Shown: positions 1 through 7,252 of the stretch, one piece after another
Layout of the letters: each line of letters starts with the position of its first letter
How positions within the stretch are numbered: position 1 is the stretch's first letter
Virus record (IMG/VR): IMGVR_UViG_3300025362_000020
Span: 1 to 42,147 of that record
Source of the DNA: a virus
DNA: 42,147 nt
Strand: one strand, 5' to 3'
The notes under the pieces: generated by a model
Database searches by the model: none
Told to the model about the DNA's origin: nothing
The model's input: the letters and a program-made list of their open reading frames with translations, nothing else
Position numbers and translations under genes: made by a program

Positions 1-23
1 TTATCAATATCTTGTTGTGTCAT
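1..23 (-). CDS. 5' end of a leftward gene cut by the window edge
   Basis: A minus-strand ATG at 23-21 opens MTQQDID and runs off the window. It lies divergent from the gp4-like gene, and its upstream side is an AT-rich TATATATAAT stretch like other starts here. Only seven codons are visible, so nothing can be said about function. Confidence 0.35.
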
Positions 24-78
24 ATATATTATATATAAAGGTTTTCATATAGTTCTAAATATCTAAACCTATTATAGA

Positions 79-92
79 TATATAAATAAAAA
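79..92 (+). promoter_or_regulatory. T4-late-like promoter box (TATAAATA at 81-88)
   Basis: TATATAAATAAAAAT lies about 14 bases before the ATG of the head-completion gene. TATAAATA is the consensus -10 element of T4 late promoters. The same box recurs at 7223-7238 and 28931-28938 and, reversed, at 7185-7192. There is no -35 match and no Shine-Dalgarno sequence. Promoter identity is inferred from recurrence and position. Confidence 0.55.
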
Positions 93-101
93 TATTTTAA
101 T

Positions 102-713
102 ATGAGTAATGATGCTTATAAAAAATGGCACCGCCCAAATACATCTGACAATGCAAAAACAAAACAAGGATATTATAGAATAAAAAATAATGCAAAATAT
201 ATAGGTGACCCAAACCTTATTATTTATAGAAGTTCATGGGAATTTGCATTTATGAAATGGTGTGATGCTTCTCCTTCTGTTTTAAAATGGTCTTCAGAGC
301 CAATAAAGATCCCGTATTATGATAGAGTTACTAAATTACAAGAATGTAAAAAACAGGGCCTTGATCCAAATAACCCCAGAAATTGGATTATAAAGAATTA
401 TAATACGGATTTTTGGGTTGAAGTAGATAAGGGTACTGAAAAAACAGAAAAATGGTTTATAGAAGTAAAACCTAAATATAAATTAAAGAAACCAATACCT
501 CCAAAACAAAATTCTACTTTAAAAGAACAAAAAAGATTTAATATGTTAGCTAAAGAGTATCTTATTAATGAAGCTAAATTTGCTGCATTAAATGAATGGG
601 CTACTAAATATGGAGCTAAATTTTATATTTTTACAGAAGACATAATGACTAAATTAGGAATATTAGGGGGTAGGTTTGATTACAATAAAGAAAATAATAG
701 ATATCAAAAATAA
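102..713 (+). CDS. Head completion nuclease, T4 gp4-like
   Basis: 203 aa; T4 gp4 is about 150 aa. The N-terminal half carries YRSSWEFAFMKWCD (about 42-55) and WSSEPIKIPYYD (63-74), the pattern I recognise from the T4 gp4 head-completion family, which has a TnsA-like PD-(D/E)XK fold. E47, D103 (in NTDFWVEV) and E121-V-K123 fit the E...D...ExK metal site. In T4 such proteins finish the DNA-filled head before tail joining. It sits behind a TATAAATA box. Its stop codon overlaps the first base of the next ATG, so the two are translationally adjacent. The C-terminal ~70 residues are a lysine-rich extension. Confidence 0.8.
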   Translation: MSNDAYKKWHRPNTSDNAKTKQGYYRIKNNAKYIGDPNLIIYRSSWEFAFMKWCDASPSVLKWSSEPIKIPYYDRVTKLQECKKQGLDPNNPRNWIIKNYNTDFWVEVDKGTEKTEKWFIEVKPKYKLKKPIPPKQNSTLKEQKRFNMLAKEYLINEAKFAALNEWATKYGAKFYIFTEDIMTKLGILGGRFDYNKENNRYQK

Positions 714-2224
714 TGAATATATTTAAGCCAAAATCTAACAAAGAAATATGGGTTAAACTTGATGGTTTAAGTCCTGAACATATATTATTTATGTCATCTA
801 AAATTGGTTTTATAGACGGGGTTAAATCAGCTCTTAAAAACTATTCATATTTACAAAAAGAATTAGATAGTGCATTATGTAAAATTTCTTGGAATGGTAA
901 TAAAGAAATTATTAAAATATTAGTAGATGCAGGAGCTAATATTAATTGTAAAAATGGATTTATGATAAGAATAAATAGTGAAAAAGGGAAACTTAATATT
1001 GTAAATTTTTTAATAGATAATGGTGCTGATATAACAAAAATAAGATTAGAACAATTATATGATTATGAAACTATAAAATTTTTTATAGATAAAGGAGCTG
1101 ATGTGCATATTCTTAATGATGCTCCTTTAAGATTTAATAGTGAAGAAGGTCTTACAGATATTGTTAAATTATTATTAGATTATGGGGCTGATGTTCATGC
1201 TAATAATGAAGAATCAATACAATCAGCAGTTTCAGGTGGATATACTGAAACTGTAAAAGTACTATTAGATGCAGGAGCTAAACCTGGTATTAAAGATAAA
1301 GCGATCGAAAATGCTGTTAAACATGGTTATATTGAAATTTTAAAAATGTTATTAGATGCAGGATTTCCAATTCCACCTAATTATAAAATTAATACTAAAA
1401 GTATTAGAATTGAAAGTTTATTAAAAAATGCTAGAGAAAAAAGAAAAAATGTTAATGAAGGTATTAATGATATTTTAAAACCAAAGAGCAAAGAAGAAAT
1501 AATAGAAATTAAAAAATCATATGTAGACGATTTGCTTATTGATACTAAAAAATCGCTTGATGAATATGGTTATGGTCTTCAAGAATTTACAGTGAATGAA
1601 AAATATGATAAAGTTATAATAATTGTGACACCTGATGCTGCTGATTTTGATCCTGAAAGTGAAATATTTAATGAACATAATATTGATGGATGTTTTATTA
1701 TAGAATTTAAAATTGTTATTGATTTATATGGTGACGGAGTAATGGTAGATATAGACTCATGGATAAGTGTGACACATACAGATATTGATAATTGGTCTTA
1801 TGAACAATATAATGTAAACCATCATAATTTGGAAATAGGGGGGTATATTGAAGAAATTGGAGACAAATTATTTGGTGACAGATATAGCACTAGAGAGTTT
1901 GTTTCAAATGCAGAAGAATATGTAGAATCAAATGTTAATGAATCTATTTTAACTCCAAAAAGTGATCAAGAAATAGATAGAGATTTAGAAAAAGTTTATG
2001 GCGAATTATCGTCTAAATTATGGGCACGAGATTATTTTGATGATTATTTGCTTGCTTATATATATGTAAAAAAAATATCTGGATTTATAAAAAAACAAAT
2101 TCAATATGGTGATGATATAGATGAAGTTTTTAATAAAATAACATGTTCATTTGTAAATGAAAACATAAATAATTTCTTAAAACCTAAAACAAAAGCTGAT
2201 ATTAATAAATTTATATTAAATTAG
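713..2224 (+). CDS. Multi-module ankyrin protein with repeated (V)NE..LKPKS blocks
   Basis: 503 aa. Residues 1-235 start MNIFKPKSNKEI and contain degenerate ankyrin repeats (IVKLLLDYGADVHANN, TVKVLLDAGAKP). Further blocks follow at residues 247-262 (VNEGINDILKPKSKEE), 408-419 (VNESILTPKSDQ) and 481-493 (VNENINNFLKPKT). These copy the N-terminal leader of several other proteins in this window. Each block therefore looks like the start of a former separate protein, or a protease-processed module beginning after V-N-E. The middle module (250-410) is acidic with no domain I recognise. The gene ends in TAG; a 59-codon open extension continues in the +1 frame. Probably an accessory or host-interaction protein; function unknown. 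Confidence 0.7.
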   Translation: MNIFKPKSNKEIWVKLDGLSPEHILFMSSKIGFIDGVKSALKNYSYLQKELDSALCKISWNGNKEIIKILVDAGANINCKNGFMIRINSEKGKLNIVNFLIDNGADITKIRLEQLYDYETIKFFIDKGADVHILNDAPLRFNSEEGLTDIVKLLLDYGADVHANNEESIQSAVSGGYTETVKVLLDAGAKPGIKDKAIENAVKHGYIEILKMLLDAGFPIPPNYKINTKSIRIESLLKNAREKRKNVNEGINDILKPKSKEEIIEIKKSYVDDLLIDTKKSLDEYGYGLQEFTVNEKYDKVIIIVTPDAADFDPESEIFNEHNIDGCFIIEFKIVIDLYGDGVMVDIDSWISVTHTDIDNWSYEQYNVNHHNLEIGGYIEEIGDKLFGDRYSTREFVSNAEEYVESNVNESILTPKSDQEIDRDLEKVYGELSSKLWARDYFDDYLLAYIYVKKISGFIKKQIQYGDDIDEVFNKITCSFVNENINNFLKPKTKADINKFILN

Positions 2225-2402
2225 CAAAGAAATATTTGATAAAATAACTAATGAATTATTAACATATAGAATATTTAATGATATAATTGAAACTAGAAAA
2301 TATGTTGCATCACAAAAATTAATGATTAAATATTTAATCAAGGATAAAATAACAAGTGATATATTTGATTTTGATGGTCATTTGTATCCTAAAAATAATT
2401 AA
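2223..2402 (+). pseudogene. Frameshifted C-terminal tail of the preceding protein
   Basis: In the +1 frame relative to the upstream gene, 59 sense codons run from SKEIFDKIT to LYPKNN and end in TAA TAA. They have no start codon. The composition (Asp/Lys/Ile-rich, no rare codons) is coding-like, and the upstream frame would join it as ...NKFILN-SKEIF... with one base removed. It is either an ancestral C-terminus lost by a single-base indel or an assembly indel. Confidence 0.4.
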
Positions 2403-2407
2403 TAAAA

Positions 2408-2812
2408 ATGAAAGCAAAATTTATAATAGAAAATAAAATACCTAATGAAATTGAAAAAAATTGGGAAGATAAGAATCAACAACAACTTGATGTTGATGAT
2501 GGAAAATATGACCAACTTTGTATATGGCCAGCAACTGAAATTGGAGATCACCCAATTGAGGAATTTATTAATTTTATGAAAAATGAATTAGGTGCCAGAA
2601 TTAAATTTGAACAAGAAGTGGTTACATTACCAGATAATACTGGACCTGGTGGAAGACATGATTTATTTTTTTATGTTCATACAGATGATATAGTTAAATT
2701 TGCTTTAGATAGAATACCTTATGGAATTAGATGGTGGGAAGATGTAATACAAAATAATAGTCACAAACTTTATCCCCAAGAAATTTTAGACAAATATAAA
2801 GCTACTTGGTAA
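2408..2812 (+). CDS. Unknown protein with MKAKFIIE leader
   Basis: 134 aa. It begins MKAKFIIEN, the leader shared by many accessory proteins here; the (I)-I-E site predicts a mature protein starting at Asn9. The rest is acidic and Trp-containing (CIWPATEIGDHPIEEF, RIPYGIRWWEDV), with no family I recognise. The ATG follows AATAAAA. The stop overlaps the next ATG (TAATG), so it is coupled to the downstream ankyrin gene. Confidence 0.65.
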   Translation: MKAKFIIENKIPNEIEKNWEDKNQQQLDVDDGKYDQLCIWPATEIGDHPIEEFINFMKNELGARIKFEQEVVTLPDNTGPGGRHDLFFYVHTDDIVKFALDRIPYGIRWWEDVIQNNSHKLYPQEILDKYKATW

Positions 2813-3696
2813 TGAAAGCAAAATTTATAAGTGAAATTATAGATATTTTAAGACCTAAATCTGAAGATGAAATATTAGATAATATTAAAAATTTAAGTCC
2901 TAACATGATATTAATTAAATCAGCAAAATATGGTTTTACAAAAGGAGTTAAATTAGCTTTAGAAAAAGGCGCTGATGTTCATATTGATGATGATTATGCT
3001 TTAATGTATGCTTCTAGCAATGGTAATACTAAAATTATAAAGGTTTTACTTGATGCTGGGGCTGATGTGCATGCTAATAATGATTATGCTTTAAGATGGG
3101 CTTCTAACAATGGTCATACTAAAATTATAAAGGTTTTACTTGATGCTGGGGCTGATGTGCATGCTAATAATGATTATGCTTTAAGATATGCTTCTAATAA
3201 TGGTAATACTGAAATTGTAAAGGTTTTATTTGATGCTGGGGCTGATGTACATGCTAATAATAATGAAGCTTTAAGATGTGCTTCTGAAAGGGGTTATGCT
3301 GAAGTTGTAAAGATTTTGCTTGATGCTGGGGCTGATGTGCATGCTAGTTATGATTATGTTTTAAGAGAGGCTTCTAGATATGGTCATACTGACGTTGTAA
3401 AAGTTTTGCTTGACGCTGGGGCTAATGTGTATGCTAATGATGATCATGCTTTAAGATGGGCTGTTAGAAATGGTCATACTGACGTTGTAAAAGTTTTGCT
3501 TGACGCTGGGGCTAATGTGCATGCTAATGATGATGCTGCTTTAAGATGGGCTTCTGAAAATGGTCGTGTTGAGATTGTAAAGGTCTTGCTTGATGCTGGG
3601 GCTGATTTGCATGCTAATAATAATGAAGCTTTAAGATGGGCTTCTGAAAATGGTCATACTGAAGTTGTAAAGATATTAAAAAAATATTCAAAATAA
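2812..3696 (+). CDS. Ankyrin-repeat protein with MKAKFISE leader
   Basis: 294 aa. I chose ATG 2812, which overlaps the previous stop, over the in-frame ATG at 2806 because it restores the shared MKAK leader. After the leader comes IIDILRPKSEDEILDNIKNL and an N-cap (KSAKYGFTKGVKLALEKGADVH), then about eight ankyrin units of 30 residues with consensus DxALRWASxNGHTEVVKVLLDAGADVHANx, ending ILKKYSK. Canonical ankyrin repeats are 33 residues; these lack the TPLH turn. Ankyrin arrays bind proteins, so a host-targeting role is plausible but inferred. The repeats are nearly identical at DNA level, pointing to recent duplication or conversion. Confidence 0.85.
   Translation: MKAKFISEIIDILRPKSEDEILDNIKNLSPNMILIKSAKYGFTKGVKLALEKGADVHIDDDYALMYASSNGNTKIIKVLLDAGADVHANNDYALRWASNNGHTKIIKVLLDAGADVHANNDYALRYASNNGNTEIVKVLFDAGADVHANNNEALRCASERGYAEVVKILLDAGADVHASYDYVLREASRYGHTDVVKVLLDAGANVYANDDHALRWAVRNGHTDVVKVLLDAGANVHANDDAALRWASENGRVEIVKVLLDAGADLHANNNEALRWASENGHTEVVKILKKYSK
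2975..3680 (+). repeat. Tandem 90-bp ankyrin-coding repeats
   Basis: About eight in-frame copies of a 90-bp unit whose core reads GTTTTGCTTGATGCTGGGGC followed by GATGTGCATGCTAAT. Adjacent copies differ by only a few bases. The same units occur at 20000-20610 and 29110-29455. Confidence 0.85.
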
Positions 3697-3731
3697 TTTT
3701 TGGTGTCAATAAAAAATAATATATTTGCTAA

Positions 3732-4775
3732 ATGATAAACGAAATACATAATTTTTGCAAAGTAAGAGACGATAACAGAAAATCGTATTCCAATAGAGCT
3801 AAATTTTTAGTTGACTTACTTACTCGTCTTGGTATCGAACATAAAATTGTACGAACAAAGAGCGAACACTTCCAAAAATATTTTTATAATATTTATTGTT
3901 TTGGCACATCAGATAAGTTTTTATCTGCTCATCATGATGTTGTAAACTTACAATCTGATAATGCAAATGATAATAGTGCATCTGTTATTAATTGTATTGC
4001 TTATAAAATAAAAAATCCTGCTATTAATTTACTTATTTTAGATGGTGAAGAACCACCTTATATGGGTGCAGGGTCTAAATATGCTTCTTTATATTTAAAA
4101 AAGAATAATATTTCAGTAAAATGGATATTAAATCTTGAGCTTACTGGATTAGGAAATAACTTTTTTATTGATAATATTCCAACTAGATTTTCTGCTTGCA
4201 TTCAGGATAATTTTCCTAATGCAATTGTTACTTCTACACCATTTAATGATGCAATGATTTTTAGAGAATATGGATTCGAATCAAATGTTTTGACAATGTT
4301 AAATGTTGATGAAAAGGGAAAAGGTGATTACACCCATATGTATCATATGCATACAGTAAAAGATAGTTTATCAACTATATCAACTCAAGATATGCAAGCT
4401 TTTGTTGATGGTCCCTTAGACCAAATAGTTAAATCAGCTACAAATACAGAAAAATATGATTTGCCTCCACCACCACCTCAACCAAGATTTTTTGGAACAC
4501 AAAATGATCTAGCTACAAATCTAAATGAAATGGATATTAAAGAAGCATTAATTTTAGTTAATCAAAATGTTACAGATCCAACAGATGTTATAGAAGTTGC
4601 AAGATGTGTAGCTGATAATTGGGAAGAATTAGTTGGTGAACCACTTTATTTTATGGAATATTTAAGCGATTTACCAGATATTATATTTGATATTTTATAT
4701 AAATTAAAGTTGATGAGTGAAATTAATGATTTTGCCCATGAATTTGTTGTTTATACCGAAAATAAAATAAATTAA
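3732..4775 (+). CDS. M28-family-like zinc metallopeptidase
   Basis: 347 aa. Residues 60-215 show the M28 aminopeptidase metal-ligand order: SAHHDVV (H67/H68, D69), DNANDNSAS (D80), LILDGEEPPYMGAGSKYA (E106/E107, matching the GxEExGLxGS block), LNLELTG (E136) and MHTVKDSL (H207, matching the HtpxD block). FNDAMIFREYGF (171-182) corresponds to the sDhxxFxxxGiP block. The domain is compact, and the C-terminal ~120 residues (after a PPPPPQ linker near 245) are unassigned. There is no signal peptide, so it would act in the host cytoplasm or inside the virion. Such a peptidase is unusual in a phage. Family assignment is by motif only. Confidence 0.7.
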   Translation: MINEIHNFCKVRDDNRKSYSNRAKFLVDLLTRLGIEHKIVRTKSEHFQKYFYNIYCFGTSDKFLSAHHDVVNLQSDNANDNSASVINCIAYKIKNPAINLLILDGEEPPYMGAGSKYASLYLKKNNISVKWILNLELTGLGNNFFIDNIPTRFSACIQDNFPNAIVTSTPFNDAMIFREYGFESNVLTMLNVDEKGKGDYTHMYHMHTVKDSLSTISTQDMQAFVDGPLDQIVKSATNTEKYDLPPPPPQPRFFGTQNDLATNLNEMDIKEALILVNQNVTDPTDVIEVARCVADNWEELVGEPLYFMEYLSDLPDIIFDILYKLKLMSEINDFAHEFVVYTENKIN

Positions 4776-4779
4776 AAAT

Positions 4780-5451
4780 GTGTTAAGTCCAAAAGAAGAA
4801 AATAAATTTCTTAAAAATATTAATGATATAAATGATATTTCTTATTTAACTTTATTTGACAAATATCTTATACAAAATAAAAAGGGTTATAGTAAATTAA
4901 CTGAGATAGAATCTACTGATCAAGAAAGTATTGTTACAACTCATAATGGTGGGTATCCAATACCTGGTATGATTTATACATTTATTTATGGAGAACCAGA
5001 CCAAATACAAATAAGATTTGGCGCTAAAGAATTTATTGACGTGGCGCCAATTTTATTTTGTATTAATAATAAATTAGGGGGATATTCAGGAATTAATTTA
5101 AATATGCTTCCTAATAAAACTAGATTAGATTTTCTTGAATCTTTTTACCAAACATTCAAAGGTTTTTTTAAAGATGTCGAAGCACTTACACAAAATGAAA
5201 AAGTAGCTTTAAATAAACGATTTATTGAGTATGTAAAATCAGGTAAAGGTCAAGATATAATTCGATTATTTAATCGCAAAAATGGTGCTAACTTTAACTA
5301 TGGATATCGTTCTTATAAAGTAGAGAAGGTTAGAAAACTAAGGATGATAGAATATAATGAATGGAATTATATACCATTCTATAATCCTATAAATGCTTTC
5401 CGAAAATTAGATCAACGACAAATTCATAAATTATATTATAATAGTTTATAA
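4780..5451 (+). CDS. Conserved-looking phage protein of unknown function (GTG start)
   Basis: 223 aa. The only start in frame near the 5' end is GTG at 4780, inside AAAATGTGTTAAGTCC; the overlapping ATG at 4778 hits a stop after two codons. The N-terminus MLSPKEENKFLKNI resembles the LSPKS..EI core of the shared leader without its MKAK part. The middle (FGAKEFIDVAPILFCIN, then LGGYSGINLNMLPNKTR) resembles a GxNLNxLPxxxR motif I associate with uncharacterised tailed-phage proteins, but I cannot name the family. The C-terminus is basic and Tyr/Asn-rich. Confidence 0.6.
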   Translation: MLSPKEENKFLKNINDINDISYLTLFDKYLIQNKKGYSKLTEIESTDQESIVTTHNGGYPIPGMIYTFIYGEPDQIQIRFGAKEFIDVAPILFCINNKLGGYSGINLNMLPNKTRLDFLESFYQTFKGFFKDVEALTQNEKVALNKRFIEYVKSGKGQDIIRLFNRKNGANFNYGYRSYKVEKVRKLRMIEYNEWNYIPFYNPINAFRKLDQRQIHKLYYNSL

Positions 5452-5512
5452 TTTTTTAACATTTTTTTAACAAATGTTTTTTATTTCATTAAAAATGTAT
5501 TATATTAGCATT

Positions 5513-5560
5513 ATGAAAGAATTAACATCAGAAAATATAAAAAATATAATACATTATTAA
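5513..5560 (+). CDS. Tiny open frame, possibly a decayed small gene
   Basis: MKELTSENIKNIIHY then TAA. It follows an AT-rich leader with TTATATTAGC. A shift of one base would extend it for about 25 more codons (LLIKLDYSNNCKILFIKEN...), overlapping the next gene start. That fits a frameshifted small gene. Weak evidence. Confidence 0.25.
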   Translation: MKELTSENIKNIIHY

Positions 5561-5608
5561 TTAAATTAGATTATTCTAATAATTGTAAAATTTTATTTAT
5601 AAAAGAAA

Positions 5609-6055
5609 ATGAAAATGAAAAAAATTAAAAACACTAAATTATTTGCAATTTGTCAAGTTATATTGTCATTATTATTGATAATATGTGGTATAGTTTTATT
5701 GTTTAATACATTAATATTGGCGCTTCAATTTGATGGAGTTCCTTATAAATGGACATTAGGAGGTAAAACTGTTTATGATCAAACTGTTGATGGTGGAGCA
5801 TATTATCAAGTTAATGATACACTTAAGATAATGTTTGACGAAAATAAAAATTTTTCTAATTATCAATTATATGAATTAAATACTAATGATAATGAATGGA
5901 AAAAACTTCCGGATATTTTTATGTTTTCTAAACTTATAAATGAAAAAATAAAATTAATTAAATATTTAAGACTTAAATATAATGAACATATTAAAGAAAT
6001 CAAAAAAAATCAAATAAAAATAAATAATTCTAATTTGTTTAATAAAAATATTTGA
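5609..6055 (+). CDS. Single-pass membrane protein, unknown
   Basis: 148 aa. A basic N-terminus (MKMKKIKNTK) is followed by one long hydrophobic helix (about 12-38), a ~60-residue polar domain (GGKTVYDQTVDGGAYYQVND) and a strongly basic helical C-terminus from about 110. The layout is that of an N-terminal anchor, with no lipobox. The ATG at 5615 is equally possible as the start. No family recognised. Confidence 0.6.
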   Translation: MKMKKIKNTKLFAICQVILSLLLIICGIVLLFNTLILALQFDGVPYKWTLGGKTVYDQTVDGGAYYQVNDTLKIMFDENKNFSNYQLYELNTNDNEWKKLPDIFMFSKLINEKIKLIKYLRLKYNEHIKEIKKNQIKINNSNLFNKNI

Positions 6056-6057
6056 TT

Positions 6058-6318
6058 ATGCTATATTCAGAAGAAGATTTAAGGCAAGCTTTTTATAAAG
6101 GTAGAGAACAAGCTAAATTGCCTGATGAGAATGGAACTGTTATGTTTATAAGACCAACATTTAATGGTTATTTAAGAGAACTTAATGGTAATGAGGATCC
6201 TCATGAAAATTGGAAACTTAGAGTACAAAGCTTAATTGATGACAAAGATTATGATTTAGATAAATGGGCATCTATGGATATTTTAAGAAAATTACAGAAA
6301 AAAGAACTTAATAAATAA
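6058..6318 (+). CDS. Small unknown protein
   Basis: 86 aa from ATG 6058. A TTG six bases earlier is in frame, but the ATG directly follows the TGA of the previous gene and is the better start. MLYSEEDLRQAFYKGREQA resembles the short helical N-termini common in small phage proteins. It is charged and soluble, with no named domain. Confidence 0.6.
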   Translation: MLYSEEDLRQAFYKGREQAKLPDENGTVMFIRPTFNGYLRELNGNEDPHENWKLRVQSLIDDKDYDLDKWASMDILRKLQKKELNK

Positions 6319-6322
6319 TATT

Positions 6323-6721
6323 ATGATAACTGGAGTTTTAAGGATTGATTATACAGAACCTAATCAAACTACATATAAAGGTATTAGGTGTAAAATTAAT
6401 AAAAAAGTTAATTTTTTTAATACAGGAAATATAACTGTTGATTTTATTGATTATCTTAAGTGGTTAAGTGAATTTGATTTTGATTTAATTACTTATTCTT
6501 CATCTTGGGATCATTTTTTTATGGATGGAGAAGGATTTGAATTGCTTTATATAAATCACGAAACTGATAAAAATCACGTAACTTCTATTGATGATTATGA
6601 TGGAATGGAAAAATCAATCGGATATCCAATTCCAGTTGGAAATAAAATTAAAACATTTGAAAATATTAAAGATTATTATAAATATCATAAATATATTTTG
6701 AATTTTAAAAATAAGAAATAA
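6323..6721 (+). CDS. Small unknown protein
   Basis: 132 aa, four bases after the previous stop. It is acidic and aromatic-rich (DLITYSSSWDHFFMDGEGFELLY), predicted globular, with a Lys/Tyr-rich C-terminus. No family recognised. It converges on the minus-strand gene ending at 6724. Confidence 0.6.
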   Translation: MITGVLRIDYTEPNQTTYKGIRCKINKKVNFFNTGNITVDFIDYLKWLSEFDFDLITYSSSWDHFFMDGEGFELLYINHETDKNHVTSIDDYDGMEKSIGYPIPVGNKIKTFENIKDYYKYHKYILNFKNKK

Positions 6722-6723
6722 TG

Positions 6724-7173
6724 TTAATATTTAAATCCGTTATATTTATTTAATGCCTTAATTATATTATCCCAATCATCATGCAAATTTCCAATTTGCC
6801 ATCTATTGCCAATAATATTTTTTATTAAAATAGATTCTATTTTTTTAATATTTGGATATTCATAATCACATTCTTCATCATTTTTTAATAAAACAATCTC
6901 TTTATCTTTATTAATTCCCCATATACCAAATTTTGAATGATAGCTAAATTCAATATTATATGTTTCTAATATATCTTTGATATCTTTATTTGTTCCACTT
7001 GTTAATATATAAGTATTATTACCATGTGTTTCGGTAACAGCAAAAAATATAAAATTATTATTTGCTGATATTCCTAATTGAATGTATAATTTTTCTAACT
7101 CCTTTTGTATTTCTTTTTTAGATTTAGGAGATAAAATATCACTAAAATTTTCATTAATTTTTTTAGCTCTCAT
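6724..7173 (-). CDS. Unknown protein with MRAKKINE leader
   Basis: 149 aa. It begins MRAKKINENFSDILSPKSKKEI, the full leader plus LSPKS block, but on the opposite strand to the ankyrin genes. The remainder has no ankyrin repeats (FIFFAVTETHGNNTYILTSG, GNRWQIGNLHDDWDN) and no family I recognise. It has its own reversed TATAAATA box at 7185-7192, divergent from the portal promoter. Confidence 0.7.
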   Translation of the reverse strand: MRAKKINENFSDILSPKSKKEIQKELEKLYIQLGISANNNFIFFAVTETHGNNTYILTSGTNKDIKDILETYNIEFSYHSKFGIWGINKDKEIVLLKNDEECDYEYPNIKKIESILIKNIIGNRWQIGNLHDDWDNIIKALNKYNGFKY

Positions 7174-7184
7174 TTACATGTTTT

Positions 7185-7192
7185 TATTTATA
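7185..7192 (-). promoter_or_regulatory. T4-late-like promoter box, leftward
   Basis: Reads TATAAATA on the minus strand within AATATATAAATAAAAACATG, 12 bases before the MRAKKINE start. Together with 7223-7238 it forms a divergent pair. Confidence 0.5.
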
Positions 7193-7220
7193 TATTATTA
7201 AAACTAAGTCTCTCCCAAAC

Positions 7221-7241
7221 TATATAAATATATAAATAAAA
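7221..7241 (+). promoter_or_regulatory. Double T4-late-like promoter box before the portal gene
   Basis: Two TATAAATA octamers abut at 7223-7230 and 7231-7238, followed by AAAATG and then the portal ATG at 7253. The short leader lacks a Shine-Dalgarno sequence. Confidence 0.55.
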
Positions 7242-7252
7242 ATGTTAATTAA

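Noticed and set aside
2975-3680. Regular ~90-bp repeats considered as a CRISPR or minisatellite array
   Set aside because: The units are in frame, have no unique spacers and translate to ankyrin repeats.
3677-3696. A AAA AAA at the end of the 2812 ankyrin gene as a frameshift site
   Set aside because: It encodes the conserved ILKK cap; the -1 frame ends within about a dozen codons without a recognisable module and there is no stem.
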